Shown here piece after piece: positions 1-9,357 of a stretch of DNA of 64,000 bases (position 1 is its first letter; the number at the start of each line of letters is the position of its first letter). Under the pieces are notes generated by a model that was given only the letters and a program-made list of their open reading frames with translations, had not been told where the DNA came from and made no database searches. This stretch comes from Halomarina salina. Lineage in GTDB: Archaea > Halobacteriota > Halobacteria > Halobacteriales > Haloarculaceae. The DNA lies in contig NZ_JALLGW010000001.1 in NCBI RefSeq assembly GCF_023074835.1, forward strand, positions 744,001 to 808,000, written 5' to 3'. The translations under genes were made by a program, and so were the position numbers.

Positions 1-403
1 CTTCTCGAACGACCAGTCCATCCCGGCGGACCGTGGCGACGGTGGCCGTCTCCGCCCCCACGACTCCGGCGACCCGCGGCGTGTCGTAGTCGTCCTTCTC
101 GAAGTCCAGCGCGAGCAGGGAGAGCGCTAGCGCGTCGCGAGCGGGGTAGCCCAGCCCGAGCTTCTCGGTGACGGGATCGACGTGCGACCCGTTGCCGACG
201 ACCGCCACGGGGCCGTCCGCCCGGTCGACGGTCCGCAGGCAGTTGTACGAGACGTACGGGTTGTCCGTGGGCGGCGCGTCCGGCGTGGGCGCGACGGTGA
301 GCGTCCCGTCCCGGTCGGCGACCCGCCGGTTCGGGAACGACCGCGAGGAGACTCGATACCCACCGATGCCGGGACCGACGACGACGAAGCGACCGACGTA
401 CAT
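1..403 (-). CDS. purO: IMP cyclohydrolase PurO, archaeal type (C-terminus cut by the window edge)
   Basis: The reverse strand read from the ATG at 403 begins [20 protein letters not shown] and continues [13 protein letters not shown]. The [11 protein letters not shown] stretch is the N-terminal signature of the archaeal IMP cyclohydrolase family, which closes FAICAR to IMP in the last step of purine synthesis. About 134 codons are present; the family is about 190-220 residues, so roughly a third is outside the window. Later stretches ([16 protein letters not shown]) also fit the family. No frameshift is seen. The gene diverges from the tRNA-Gln gene. Confidence 0.88.
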   Translation of the reverse strand, partial: MYVGRFVVVGPGIGGYRVSSRSFPNRRVADRDGTLTVAPTPDAPPTDNPYVSYNCLRTVDRADGPVAVVGNGSHVDPVTEKLGLGYPARDALALSLLALDFEKDDYDTPRVAGVVGAETATVATVRRDGLVVRE

Positions 404-502
404 ACGTGTTCGTGCATACTTCACGCTCAAGTAGCTGACGAAGATGCACGTTCGACCCGAAACGAAGGGGTCGAGGTCGAGCGTCGACGCGGAACCACGA
501 CG

Positions 503-510
503 TTTTAATA
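503..510 (+). promoter_or_regulatory. TATA box of the tRNA-Gln gene
   Basis: TTTTAATA lies 25-32 bases before the first base of the mature tRNA. This is the usual archaeal TATA-to-start distance. Confidence 0.55.
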
Positions 511-534
511 TCCGGGCTCCTTCGGTTGAACTGC

Positions 535-607
535 AGTTCCATGGGGTAGTGGCCAATCCTGTTGCCTTCTGGGGGCAACGACCCAGGTTCGAATCCTGGT
601 GGAACTA
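535..607 (+). tRNA. tRNA-Gln (anticodon CUG)
   Basis: The acceptor arms AGTTCCA (535-541) and TGGAACT (600-606) pair perfectly, followed by discriminator A607. The T arm has the standard GGTTCGAATCC core. The anticodon stem TTGCC/GGCAA encloses the loop TTCTGGG, giving anticodon CTG, which reads the Gln codon CAG. The D arm is GGGTAGTGGCCAATCC. No intron is needed to fold it, and CCA is not encoded. Confidence 0.95.
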
Positions 608-690
608 CTTCTTCCGCGCCCGACCGCCGAGCGCCGTTGCCGTCGGGTGAAACCCCGACGTTGAAATCCTCCCCCGCCGTGGAGGGTGGT

Positions 691-2196
691 ATGACTGCCT
701 CAGACCTCGCTTCGCGGGTCACCGAGGTCCTCTCGGTCGACGCCGAGGAGTTCCAGCGCCGGGTCGAGCGGGAAGCCGACGACCTGAAGCGCGAGGTCCA
801 GGCGGGGACGTTCGACAACCCGCAGGGCATCGTCGGACTGGAGTACGAGTTCTACGGCGTCGACACCGACGACCACTCGCTGAAGCGCGTCCCGCGTCGC
901 CTCCTCCAGTACATCGGCTTCGAGAAGGAACTCGGCCTCCACAACGCCGAGATGCAGACGACGCCACAGCCGCTCTCGAAGTACGGCCTGCGCGCCCAGA
1001 CCGCGGAGGTGCAGGCGCGCCTCGACGCGGCGCTCCGCGAGACGCGCTCCTCGGGCATCGACCTCGTCTCGGACGGCATCTGGACGGTCCCGCCGGTCGG
1101 CGAGACGGCGCGCTCGTACCTCTCGGACAGCGTCGAGGACGCCGACGTCCGCATCGCGACGAACATGTCCGACGCCGTGCGCTACCACGCGATGGCGAAC
1201 GTCGGCGACGGCATCCGGATGGAACTCGACCTCCCCCACGTCTCGCTGTCGGCGGACACCGTCATGCCCGAGAGCCTCATCACGTCCATCCAGCCCCACT
1301 ACCAGGTCTCGCACGCGCCCGACCTGCCGGGGTACTTCGCCTACGCGCTCCGCATCGCGGGGCCGCTGCTCGCACTCGGCGTCAACTCGCCGTTCGTGCC
1401 GCCGGAGCTGTACGACGCCGACCCCGAGACGGTCCTCGACGACGGCTGGATGGAGAGTCGCGTCGGCGTCTTCGAGTCGTTCCTCAACACGGGCGGCGAG
1501 AACAAGGTGCGGTTCCCGCCGGACTTCGACAGCGTCGAGGAGGCCATCGACGACATCGCCGCCGACCACACCGTCGTCCCGATGCTCATCGACGAGCAGG
1601 GGCGGTTCGACGACCAGTTCGCGCACTTCCGGCACACCCACGGCTCGTACTGGCGGTGGGTCCGCCCGGTGTTCGACGGGCCGACGAAGTCGGCCGCGAA
1701 CGCCCGCATCGAGTTCCGTCCGATTCCGGGCCAGCCGACCGTCCGCGACTCGATGGCGTTCATGGCCGCCTACGCCGGCCTGCTGGAGAGCCTCCACGCC
1801 CGCGACCACCCGCTGGTCGACTTGCCGTGGGAGGCCGCCCGCGACAACTTCTACGCCGCCGTCCGCGACGGCCTCGACGGCGAGTTCCGGTGGGTCACCG
1901 CCGACGGCGAGGAGACGACGGACTCCGACGTGCTGTTCGACGAACTGCTGGAGTACGCCCGCGACGGCCTCTCGCTCCGGGGCCTCTCCGAGCGCGAGAT
2001 AGACCGGTACATCGAGCCCCTCGGCGTCCGGGTGGACCGCGGCGTGACGCCCGCCTCGTGGAAACACGAGCGGGTCCGCCAGCTGGTCGCGGACGGCGCG
2101 CCGTTCGACGAGGCGGTCTACGCCATGCAGAGCGACTACGTGGAGAAACAGGACGCGACGCTCGTCGAGGGCTCGTTCACCGACTGGCTGGAGTGA
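691..2196 (+). CDS. Glutamate-cysteine ligase-like (GCS2-type) protein
   Basis: The protein is 501 aa, starting at the ATG 691 after a GGAGG at 681-685 rather than at in-frame codons inside the tRNA. Near the N-terminus GIVGLEYEFYGVD resembles the GxExE substrate/metal motif of the glutamate-cysteine ligase fold. Further regions (HNAEMQTTPQ, ARIEFRPIPGQPTVRDSM) fit the GCS2/YbdK-like superfamily. Haloarchaea use gamma-glutamylcysteine as a major thiol, so a role in its synthesis or in a related ATP-dependent ligation is plausible. The exact substrate is inferred only. It ends convergently with the SDR gene; the 200-bp gap holds nothing recognisable. Confidence 0.7.
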   Translation: MTASDLASRVTEVLSVDAEEFQRRVEREADDLKREVQAGTFDNPQGIVGLEYEFYGVDTDDHSLKRVPRRLLQYIGFEKELGLHNAEMQTTPQPLSKYGLRAQTAEVQARLDAALRETRSSGIDLVSDGIWTVPPVGETARSYLSDSVEDADVRIATNMSDAVRYHAMANVGDGIRMELDLPHVSLSADTVMPESLITSIQPHYQVSHAPDLPGYFAYALRIAGPLLALGVNSPFVPPELYDADPETVLDDGWMESRVGVFESFLNTGGENKVRFPPDFDSVEEAIDDIAADHTVVPMLIDEQGRFDDQFAHFRHTHGSYWRWVRPVFDGPTKSAANARIEFRPIPGQPTVRDSMAFMAAYAGLLESLHARDHPLVDLPWEAARDNFYAAVRDGLDGEFRWVTADGEETTDSDVLFDELLEYARDGLSLRGLSEREIDRYIEPLGVRVDRGVTPASWKHERVRQLVADGAPFDEAVYAMQSDYVEKQDATLVEGSFTDWLE

Positions 2197-2398
2197 CGGC
2201 TCCGGCGTGTGGTCACGGTCGAGCGCGCTCGACTCGGAGAGGAGTCCACTAGCGGGAACTGGTTACCGCCGGGCACCAGACCAAGGCGACCTACTGAGCC
2301 CACCTGTGTCCAGAACGTTCAGCTCCCCTAGTGGACGGCGAAATTCAGGAACATCTATCTATCAATCTATCGGTGCCCGTCCCCCGAATCGTGTCGGC

Positions 2399-3271
2399 TC
2401 AGTCGTAGGTGAGCGTGTAGCCGCCGTCGAGTAGCAGGTCGCCCGCGTTGATGTAGTGGCCGTGCTTCGAGAGGCCGAACGTGCAGACGTTCGCCACCTC
2501 GTACGGTTCCATCATCTCCTTCGTGCGGGCCTGTTCGAGCAGCACCTGCGTCACCGCCTCGTCGACGGTGATGCCGCGGGCGTCGGCGGTGTCGGGCAGC
2601 TGCTTGGCGACGAGCTCGGTCTTCACGTAGGCTGGGCTGACCGAGAACCCGCGAATCGACCCCTCGCCCTCCGCGGCGATGGACTGCGTGAGGCCGCGGA
2701 GGCCGAACTTCATGGAGTTGTACGCCACCTTGTCGCGGGTGACGTAGTGACCGTGGATGGAGGCCATGTTGCAGACGACGCCGCCGCCCGCCTCCTCGAA
2801 GTGCGGCCAGCAGAGCTTCGTCAGCAGGAGCGGCGCGCGGAGCATGATGGCGTGGATCTGGTCGTACTTCTCCATCGGGAAGTCGGCGATGGCGTCGATG
2901 TGCTGGATGCCCGCGATGTTGGCGAGGTAGCGCACCGACCCCTCCTCGCTCGCCGCGTCGACGACCGACCGCATCTCGTCGTCGTCGGTCAGGTCGCCCG
3001 GGGCGCCGAGGAATCGGCCGTCGAGGCCGAGGTCCTCGGCGGTGTCCTCGACCTCCGAGAGCCCCTCCTCGTCGATGTCGGTACCGACGACGGTGAGGCC
3101 GTTGGCGGCGAGACCGAGCGCCGTCGCCCGGCCGATGCCGTTGCCCGCGCCGGTCACCAGCGCGACGTGCTCCGACGAGAAGTTCGGGTCGGGCACCGTC
3201 AGCAGGTCGTCGGTGGTTATCTCGCTGGGTCCGTACTTCGCCATCGCTTCCTCGACGGACGTGTCGGCCAT
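2399..3271 (-). CDS. SDR-family dehydrogenase, 3-hydroxybutyrate-dehydrogenase-like
   Basis: The protein is 290 aa if started at the ATG 3271 (MADTSVEEAM); an in-frame Met nine codons later (3244) is an alternative. The Rossmann signature TGAGNGIG lies near residue 45, followed by NIAG and the catalytic Ser...YNSMK. The PAYVKTELV stretch after the active site resembles D-beta-hydroxybutyrate dehydrogenases. It may oxidise or reduce a short-chain hydroxy acid. The PHA cluster about 7 kb away is consistent with hydroxybutyrate metabolism but does not prove it. Confidence 0.75.
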   Translation of the reverse strand: MADTSVEEAMAKYGPSEITTDDLLTVPDPNFSSEHVALVTGAGNGIGRATALGLAANGLTVVGTDIDEEGLSEVEDTAEDLGLDGRFLGAPGDLTDDDEMRSVVDAASEEGSVRYLANIAGIQHIDAIADFPMEKYDQIHAIMLRAPLLLTKLCWPHFEEAGGGVVCNMASIHGHYVTRDKVAYNSMKFGLRGLTQSIAAEGEGSIRGFSVSPAYVKTELVAKQLPDTADARGITVDEAVTQVLLEQARTKEMMEPYEVANVCTFGLSKHGHYINAGDLLLDGGYTLTYD

Positions 3272-3382
3272 GCGTGGCGCGACGCGGCGGTGGGTGAAAT
3301 AGCTCCGCCCCTCCCCTCGCCGTCGCCGACCGTCGGTTGCCGCGACCAGTGCCGACAGCCGTCCGGAGGTCCTAGCGCCGGT

Positions 3383-3616
3383 ATGCGTCTCGAACTCTCG
3401 GCGCGCGAAAAACGGTTCCTGCGTGCGGCACTCGCGGTGCTCGGCGTCGCGCACCTGCTCGTCCCGGGACTGTTGCTCCGCGTTGCCCGCGCGGCGTACG
3501 ACCGGGGCCTCGACGTCCGGTTCGTCGCTCGCGGCGCTGCGTCCCGCCGCGTCCGACTCGTGGGCTTCGTGATGGTCGCCGTCGCGGCGGTGTGGCGACG
3601 GCTCGCACGCGTTTAG
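3383..3616 (+). CDS. Small putative membrane protein (77 aa), unknown function
   Basis: The ATG at 3383 is preceded by GGAGGT at 3365-3370. The product has two hydrophobic stretches (about residues 14-30 and 57-72) separated by an Arg-rich loop, so two membrane helices are likely. It diverges from the SDR gene and lies just before the siderophore locus. Its stop overlaps the first DtxR-like site, so it is probably a separate unit. No family recognised. Confidence 0.6.
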   Translation: MRLELSAREKRFLRAALAVLGVAHLLVPGLLLRVARAAYDRGLDVRFVARGAASRRVRLVGFVMVAVAAVWRRLARV

Positions 3617-3626
3617 GCTCGCCGAA
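3613..3626. promoter_or_regulatory. DtxR/IdeR-like operator candidate 1 (weaker)
   Basis: TTAGG-CTCG-CCGAA has the same 5-4-5 inverted layout as the stronger sites at 3649, 5048 and 9431, with one mismatch in the right arm. It overlaps the stop codon of the small membrane gene and lies 42 bp before the binding-protein start. Confidence 0.4.
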
Positions 3627-3648
3627 ACTTCGGTGGAGTTATAACCGA

Positions 3649-3662
3649 TTAGGTTGGCCTAA
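3649..3662. promoter_or_regulatory. DtxR/IdeR-like iron operator upstream of the siderophore-binding protein
   Basis: TTAGG-TTGG-CCTAA is an inverted repeat matching the core of bacterial DtxR/IdeR boxes (TTAGGTTAGSCTAA). It ends five bases before the ATG of the binding protein, where a bound repressor would block initiation. The regulator is inferred to be a haloarchaeal DtxR-family protein such as Idr or SirR; none is encoded in this window. Confidence 0.65.
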
Positions 3663-3667
3663 ACCGT

Positions 3668-4885
3668 ATGAGCGACGAGCGAAGTCGACGACAGTTCCTG
3701 CTCGCCAGCGGTGCGGTCGGTGCCGGTACACTGCTCGCCGGCTGTACGGGTGGCGGGGGCGACGACTCGACGACCGACGGAGGGGACGCCGGGGGAACGG
3801 ACGCCGCGACGACCGACGGTACCGGGACCGACGCCAGCGGGACCACGGAGAGCGGCGACGGGACCGAGGAGTCGACCACCGAGGGCGGGTCGTACTCGGT
3901 GTCGATGGAACCGGTCGGCGAGGTCCAGTTCGACGCGGTCCCCGAGACGGTGGCCGTCTACTGCCCCGGCTACGCCGACATGGCCGTCGCGCTCGGTCAC
4001 GGTGACGCCGTCGCGACGGTCGGGCAGAAGTCGCGCTACTACACGAGCTACTACGACGACCTCTCGGGCGTCACCGTCGACAAGGGGTCGTTGACGAACA
4101 TGTACCAGGAGGGAATCGACAAGGAACTGTTCTACGAGGTCGACGCCGACCTCCACCTCGTCGACCCCAACTGGCTGATGAACAACTTCGACGGCTGGGA
4201 GCAGAGCGACGTCGACGAGATAACGGAGCAGGTCGCGCCGTTCCTGGGGAACACCATCTTCCGACGGACGGACTCCTGGCACGACTACCGGTACTACTCG
4301 ATGTACGAGGCGTTCGAGAAGGTCGGGCAGATGTTCGACGCGACCGACCGCTTCGAGGCGTTCTCGTCGTTCCACGACGACGTGCTCTCGACCGTCGAGT
4401 CGAACCTCCCGGCGGAGAGCGAGCGGCCCAGTGCGCTGTTGACGTTCGGGTCCGGCGACGAACCCGACGCGTTCTCGCCGTACCGGGTCAGCGATAAGGG
4501 GACGAACAAGAAGCAGTTCCACGACCTCGGCATCGGCGACGCGCTGGAGGGGTCGGGCATCGGCGGCCTCTCGACGAACGACCGCGGCCAGATAGACTAC
4601 GAGACGATGGCGGAGGTCGACCCCGAGTCCATCCTCATCCGAGGCCACGAGACGAAGACCGAACAGGAGTTCCAGGAGACGGTCGTCGCGTACATGGAAT
4701 CGCACCCGGTCGCGAGCGAACTCACGGCGGTCCAGAACGGGATGGTGTTCCGTGGCGGTCCCATCTACGAGGGTCCCATCCAGAACCTGTTCCTCACCGA
4801 GCGGTTCGCCAAGGCGTACTACCCCGACAGCTTCTCCGGCGAACTGTTCGACCGCGACGAACTGGCGAGCGTCATCACCGGCTGA
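3668..4885 (+). CDS. Iron-siderophore ABC transporter substrate-binding lipoprotein
   Basis: The protein is 405 aa. The N-terminus has a Tat motif (SRRQFLLA) and a lipobox LAGC, followed by an acidic Gly/Thr/Asp linker to about residue 75, as in haloarchaeal surface lipoproteins. The rest is a helical-backbone-linked binding-protein fold: VAVYCPGYADMAVALGHGD at the start, ESILIRGHET in the second lobe, then VFRGGPIY. This is the FepB/BtuF-type class that binds ferric siderophores, cobalamin or heme. The adjacent FecCD permease and ATPase and the DtxR-like boxes favour iron-siderophore. It starts a unit of its own, 186 bp before the permease. Confidence 0.82.
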   Translation: MSDERSRRQFLLASGAVGAGTLLAGCTGGGGDDSTTDGGDAGGTDAATTDGTGTDASGTTESGDGTEESTTEGGSYSVSMEPVGEVQFDAVPETVAVYCPGYADMAVALGHGDAVATVGQKSRYYTSYYDDLSGVTVDKGSLTNMYQEGIDKELFYEVDADLHLVDPNWLMNNFDGWEQSDVDEITEQVAPFLGNTIFRRTDSWHDYRYYSMYEAFEKVGQMFDATDRFEAFSSFHDDVLSTVESNLPAESERPSALLTFGSGDEPDAFSPYRVSDKGTNKKQFHDLGIGDALEGSGIGGLSTNDRGQIDYETMAEVDPESILIRGHETKTEQEFQETVVAYMESHPVASELTAVQNGMVFRGGPIYEGPIQNLFLTERFAKAYYPDSFSGELFDRDELASVITG

Positions 4886-5047
4886 ACGGCCCCCGACGTA
4901 GCTCCCAGCCCGGACCGTTCCTCGACACTCTCCTGCCGTGTTCCGAACGGGGGGTAGCAGTCGAATCACGAGCGTGGAGCGCGTCGACCGTCCCGGCTCC
5001 GAGAGTAGCCCACGTAGGAGACCGACTCCGAAACGGTTTTCACTGTT

Positions 5048-5061
5048 TTAGGGGTACCTAA
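5048..5061. promoter_or_regulatory. DtxR/IdeR-like iron operator upstream of the permease
   Basis: TTAGG-GGTA-CCTAA has perfect arms, extended by one further T/A pair on each side. It lies ten bases before the permease ATG. The spacing and arm sequence match the sites at 3649 and 9431. Confidence 0.68.
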
Positions 5062-5071
5062 AGGCAATCGA

Positions 5072-6280
5072 ATGGCGACTGACACCGACACTGCCGCGAC
5101 CCGCCAGGACCAGGGGCGGGTGTGGCTCGACGGAAAACTGGTGACGCTCTGTCTCGGGGGGACGCTGGTCGTCGTGGCGAGTCTGCTCGTGCAGGTGAGT
5201 TTCGGGACGTACTCGATGAGCATCCCGCAGGCGTGGGGTGCGGTCGCCGACCCGGCCGTCTGGACGCACCCGCAGGTGCTCCTGCGGTTCCTGCTGGGGG
5301 AGGGGCTCGGCGACGCGGTGGCGGGGACGCTCGGTCTCTCGACGGCCGAGGTGGACCTGCCGACGGCGACGAACATCGTCTGGAACATCCGCCTGCCGCG
5401 CGTGTTCGTCGCCATCCTCGTCGGGATGGCGCTCGCGGTGTCGGGCGCTATCTTCCAGGCGGTCACGCGCAACGAACTCGCCAGCCCGTTCATCCTCGGC
5501 GTCTCCTCCGGTGCGGGACTGGCGGTGCTGCTCACACTCGTCGTCTTCTCCAGCGTCAGTATCGCCATCCCGCTGGGTATCACGACGTTCGTCTTCGACT
5601 CGACCGCGATGCTCCCGCTGACGGCGGCGCTGGGCGGCGCGCTGGCGTTCGCCATCGTCTACGCCATCGCGTGGAAGGGCGGGACGAGTCCGGTCCGGCT
5701 CGTCCTGGCGGGCGTCATCGTCTCGACGGTGTTCCAGTCGCTCCAGACGGCGCTGTTCACGTTCGCGAGCGACATCGGCGTCGTCCAGCAGGCCATCGCG
5801 TGGACGACGGGGTCGCTGACCGGCGTCGAGTGGGAGCAGGTCCGCCTCGCGCTCCCCGGAACGTTCGTCGCCGTCGTGCTGTCGCTCGCGCTCGCCCGGC
5901 AGTTGAACGTCCTCCTGCTCGGGGAGTCGACGGCCCGGTCGCTCGGGATGCCCGTCGAACGCATGCGCTTCGGGCTCTCGGCGGTCGCCATCCTCGCAGC
6001 GGCCGCCTCCATCGCCGTCGCGGGCATCGTCAGCTTCGTCGGCCTCATCGTCCCCCACGTCGTCCGCAACATCGTCGGGAGCGACTACCGGAAGCTCGTC
6101 GTCGGCTGTCTGTTCGTCGGTCCGGCGCTGATGTGCGCGGCCGACGTCGGCGCTCGGCTGTTCTTCGAACTCGCGTTCAACCAGCCCCAGCAGCTCCACG
6201 TCGGCATCGTCACGGGTCTCATCGGCGGGCCGTACTTCCTCTACCTCATGCGGAAACAGCAGACGATGGGTGAACTATGA
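5072..6280 (+). CDS. FecCD/BtuC-family iron-siderophore ABC permease
   Basis: The protein is 402 aa, about 60-70 more than usual. The extra length is a polar N-terminal leader and a longer first periplasmic-side loop (around residues 55-100). Family hallmarks: NIRLPRVFVAILVGMALAVSGAIFQ, NELASPFILGVSSGAG, and near the end GIVSFVGLIVPHVVRNIVGSDYRKL. About nine to ten membrane helices. It forms the channel for the binding protein upstream and overlaps the ATPase start by 4 bp (ATGA), so the two are translationally coupled. Confidence 0.93.
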   Translation: MATDTDTAATRQDQGRVWLDGKLVTLCLGGTLVVVASLLVQVSFGTYSMSIPQAWGAVADPAVWTHPQVLLRFLLGEGLGDAVAGTLGLSTAEVDLPTATNIVWNIRLPRVFVAILVGMALAVSGAIFQAVTRNELASPFILGVSSGAGLAVLLTLVVFSSVSIAIPLGITTFVFDSTAMLPLTAALGGALAFAIVYAIAWKGGTSPVRLVLAGVIVSTVFQSLQTALFTFASDIGVVQQAIAWTTGSLTGVEWEQVRLALPGTFVAVVLSLALARQLNVLLLGESTARSLGMPVERMRFGLSAVAILAAAASIAVAGIVSFVGLIVPHVVRNIVGSDYRKLVVGCLFVGPALMCAADVGARLFFELAFNQPQQLHVGIVTGLIGGPYFLYLMRKQQTMGEL

Positions 6281-7329
6281 GTCAGGACGGGCCCGAACAC
6301 GACGGCGCAGCCCCGGACCGTTCGCCGGCCACCTCCGCCACGGCGGACGGTGGCGACCGGACCGACGACCCCGTCGGAGAGTCGGCCGACGAAGCCGACG
6401 TCGCCGCCAGGGACGGCCGCTCGACGGGCAGCCACGACGAGGCCGCGGCCAGCGCCATCGTCGGCGAGGACCTCGCCATCGGCTACCCCACGACCGAGAC
6501 GCCGGTCGTCGAGTGCGACCGACTCGACATCCCCAACGGGGAGATAACGGCGCTCGTCGGCCCGAACGGGTCCGGGAAGTCGACGCTGCTGAAGACGCTG
6601 GCGCGCGAACTCGCGCCCGAACGCGGGAACGTCGTCCTCAGTGGCCGGGACATCCAGGAGCGCTCGGGGAAGGAACTGGCCCGCGAACTGGGCCACCTCT
6701 CGCAGGAACACGACTCGCCGTCGTCGATCACCGTCGAGGACCTCTGTTACCACGGTCGGTACCCCTACCGCGGCATCTTCGACTCGCTGAGCGAGGACGA
6801 CGACGCGGCCGTCGAGCGGGCGATGCGGCTGGCCGGCGTCGAACACCTCGCGACCACCGAGGTCGGCCAGTTGAGCGGCGGGCAGCGGCAACTCGCCTGG
6901 ATCGCGATGGTGCTCGCCCAGGACACGGACGTGTTGCTCCTCGACGAACCGACGACGTTCCTCGACCTCCACCACCAGTTGCGGGTGCTGGAGACGCTCC
7001 GCACGCTCAACGCCGACGAGGGCGTGACGGTCTGCGTCGTCCTGCACGACATCGCCCAGGCCGCCCGCTTCGCCGACTACCTCATCGCGCTCCGCGACGG
7101 CGAACCGTACGACTGGGGACCGCCCCGGCAGGTCGTCACCGAGGAACTGCTCGCCGACGTGTTCCGCGTCGACGCCGCCGTCCGCTACACGCCCGAACCG
7201 GAGGTCGTCCCCCGGTACGCGCTCGGCGAGGCCGACGACGAGGCGTCCGGGCAGGCCACCAGCGGCGGCCAGTCCGAGGGGAGTGCTGCGAGCGAGTCCG
7301 CCACCGACGGGCCCGCTGCCGGCGAGTGA
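6277..7329 (+). CDS. FecE/BtuD-family iron-siderophore ABC ATPase
   Basis: The protein is 350 aa. The first ~60 residues are acidic and disordered and the last ~40 are Gly/Ser/Ala-rich; both are additions to the usual ~260-aa core. Walker A is GPNGSGKST, the Q-loop is SQEHDSPSS, the signature is LSGGQRQ, Walker B is VLLLDEPTTFLD and the switch His is in VLHDI. It powers the FecCD permease that it overlaps by four bases. Confidence 0.93.
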   Translation: MSQDGPEHDGAAPDRSPATSATADGGDRTDDPVGESADEADVAARDGRSTGSHDEAAASAIVGEDLAIGYPTTETPVVECDRLDIPNGEITALVGPNGSGKSTLLKTLARELAPERGNVVLSGRDIQERSGKELARELGHLSQEHDSPSSITVEDLCYHGRYPYRGIFDSLSEDDDAAVERAMRLAGVEHLATTEVGQLSGGQRQLAWIAMVLAQDTDVLLLDEPTTFLDLHHQLRVLETLRTLNADEGVTVCVVLHDIAQAARFADYLIALRDGEPYDWGPPRQVVTEELLADVFRVDAAVRYTPEPEVVPRYALGEADDEASGQATSGGQSEGSAASESATDGPAAGE

Positions 7330-7389
7330 GCCGAGGTCCCTGTCGGACGCAACCGTGGCACGTATGCCCGTTCGTTGAGAGGAGCTGAC

Positions 7390-9357
7390 GTGAACGACGA
7401 GAACCCGTTCGACGCCTACCGGGCGGCCGTCGAACGGCCCCTCTATCGGCTGTTCCGTGAGTACGGTCGGCCGCGACTCGGCTGGTTCGCCGTCGGGATG
7501 GGCGGGAACTTCGTCGCCCGCGTCGCCAGCCTCGTCCCGCCGCTCGTCCTCGGTGCGGCCGTCGACGGCGTCTTCGGCTCCGGTTCGTACAACCTGCCGC
7601 TGGTCTCCGCGAGCGCGATTCCCGCGACACAGGTCGACCAGTTCTGGTTCTCCGTCTGGCTCATCGCTGGCGCGTTCGTCGTGACGGCCGTCTTCACCTA
7701 CGTCTACGGCGTCGCCGCCAACCTGTTCGCCCACGAGGTGATGCACACCGTCCGCGTCGACAGCTTCGAGAAGATGCAGCGCCTCGACATGGCGTTCTTC
7801 GACGACAAGCAGACGGGCGAGGTGATGTCCATCCTCAACAACGACACGCAGAACCTGGAGATGTTCCTCGACAACGCGCTGATGAACTCGGCGCGGCTCG
7901 TGGTGATGGTGCTCGGCATCGCCGCGGTGCTGTTCTGGCTCAACTGGCAGCTCGCGCTGGTGACGCTCGTCGCCGTCCCGCTGATGGTGGTGGCCACCCT
8001 CGGGTTCATGCGCGCGGCCGAACCGCTGTACGCCGCCCAGCGGAGCACCGTCGGCGACCTCAACACGCGACTGGAGAACTCGCTGTCGGGCATCGAACTC
8101 ATCAAGTCCAGCGCGAGCGAGCGCTACGAGGTCTCGCGCGTCCGGGGCGCCTCCAGACAGCTGTTCGACGACACCATCGCCGTCCTCAAGCTCAACTACC
8201 TCTACCGGCCCGGGATGGAGCTGCTGGCGGGGCTCTCGTTCGCCGCGACGTTCCTCGTCGGCGGGTACTGGATCGTCAACGGGGCACCGGGGCCGTTCAC
8301 TCTCTCGCTCAGCGAGGGTGAACTCATCACGTTCCTGTTCATGACCCAGCGGTTCGTCACGCCGCTGTCGGAGGTGTCGAACATCGTCGACCAGTACGAG
8401 AACGCGAAGGCCTCCTCCGAACGCGTCTTCGGCCTGATGGACATCCCGGTGCGCGTGCAGGACGCGCCCGACGCCGTCGAACTGGACGACGTGGCGGGCC
8501 GCGTCGAGTACGACGGCGTCGACTTCGCGTACGACGGGGAGCGACCGCTCGCTCCCGGCGAAGATGGCGACGCAGCCGCCGCCACCGCTGGGGCCGCCAC
8601 CACCGAGGCCGCCGCTGGGACTTCCGCGACAGCGGGCGAGCGGGTCCTCCACGACGTGACGTTCGACGCCGCACCGGGCGAGACGGTGGCCGTCGTCGGG
8701 CCGACCGGTGCGGGGAAGTCGACGCTCCTGAAACTCTTGCTCCGCCTGTACGAACCGACCGGTGGGAAGATTCGCCTCGATGGCCACTCGCTCGACGCCG
8801 TCACGGTGGACAGTCTCCGTCGGAGCGTCGGCTACGTCTCCCAGGACACGTTCCTGTTCGACGGCACCATCGCCGAGAACGTCGAGTACGGTCACTTCGA
8901 CGCGACCGACGAAGAGATTCGCGAGGCCGCCCGCGCCGCCGAGGCCCACGAGTTCATCCGGGACCTGCCCGACGGCTACGAGACGCGCGTCGGCGAACGC
9001 GGCGTGAAGCTCTCCGGTGGCCAGCGCCAGCGCATCGCCATCGCCCGGACCGTGTTGCAGGACCCGCCCGTCCTCGTGCTGGACGAGGCGACGAGCGCCG
9101 TCGACACCGAGACGGAGGCGCTCATCCAGCGCTCGCTCGACCGACTCTCCGAGGACCGGACGACGCTGGTCATCGCCCACCGTCTCTCGACGGTGAAGAA
9201 CGCCGACGGCATCCTCGTCCTCGACGACGGCCGGGTCGTCGAGCGCGGCACCCACGAGGCCCTGCTGGCCGAGGACGGACTGTACGCCACGCTCTGGGGC
9301 GTGCAGGCCGGTGAGCAGTCGCCCGAGGCGGTCGTGGACCGCGGCGACGACGACTGA
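7390..9357 (+). CDS. Exporter-type ABC transporter, fused membrane and ATPase domains
   Basis: The protein is 655 aa from the GTG at 7390, chosen because GAGAGGAG precedes it by a few bases; an in-frame TTG at 7375 is also possible. Six membrane helices (residues ~25-320) include the exporter coupling region MQRLDMAFFDDKQTGEVMS. The NBD has Walker A GPTGAGKST, signature LSGGQRQR, Walker B LVLDEATSAVD and the switch His in IAHRLSTV. An Ala/Thr/Gly-rich insertion of about 35 residues (8560-8640) interrupts the start of the NBD. It follows the siderophore ATPase by 60 bp, so it may export siderophore or act in iron uptake; this is inference. Confidence 0.88.
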   Translation: MNDENPFDAYRAAVERPLYRLFREYGRPRLGWFAVGMGGNFVARVASLVPPLVLGAAVDGVFGSGSYNLPLVSASAIPATQVDQFWFSVWLIAGAFVVTAVFTYVYGVAANLFAHEVMHTVRVDSFEKMQRLDMAFFDDKQTGEVMSILNNDTQNLEMFLDNALMNSARLVVMVLGIAAVLFWLNWQLALVTLVAVPLMVVATLGFMRAAEPLYAAQRSTVGDLNTRLENSLSGIELIKSSASERYEVSRVRGASRQLFDDTIAVLKLNYLYRPGMELLAGLSFAATFLVGGYWIVNGAPGPFTLSLSEGELITFLFMTQRFVTPLSEVSNIVDQYENAKASSERVFGLMDIPVRVQDAPDAVELDDVAGRVEYDGVDFAYDGERPLAPGEDGDAAAATAGAATTEAAAGTSATAGERVLHDVTFDAAPGETVAVVGPTGAGKSTLLKLLLRLYEPTGGKIRLDGHSLDAVTVDSLRRSVGYVSQDTFLFDGTIAENVEYGHFDATDEEIREAARAAEAHEFIRDLPDGYETRVGERGVKLSGGQRQRIAIARTVLQDPPVLVLDEATSAVDTETEALIQRSLDRLSEDRTTLVIAHRLSTVKNADGILVLDDGRVVERGTHEALLAEDGLYATLWGVQAGEQSPEAVVDRGDDD

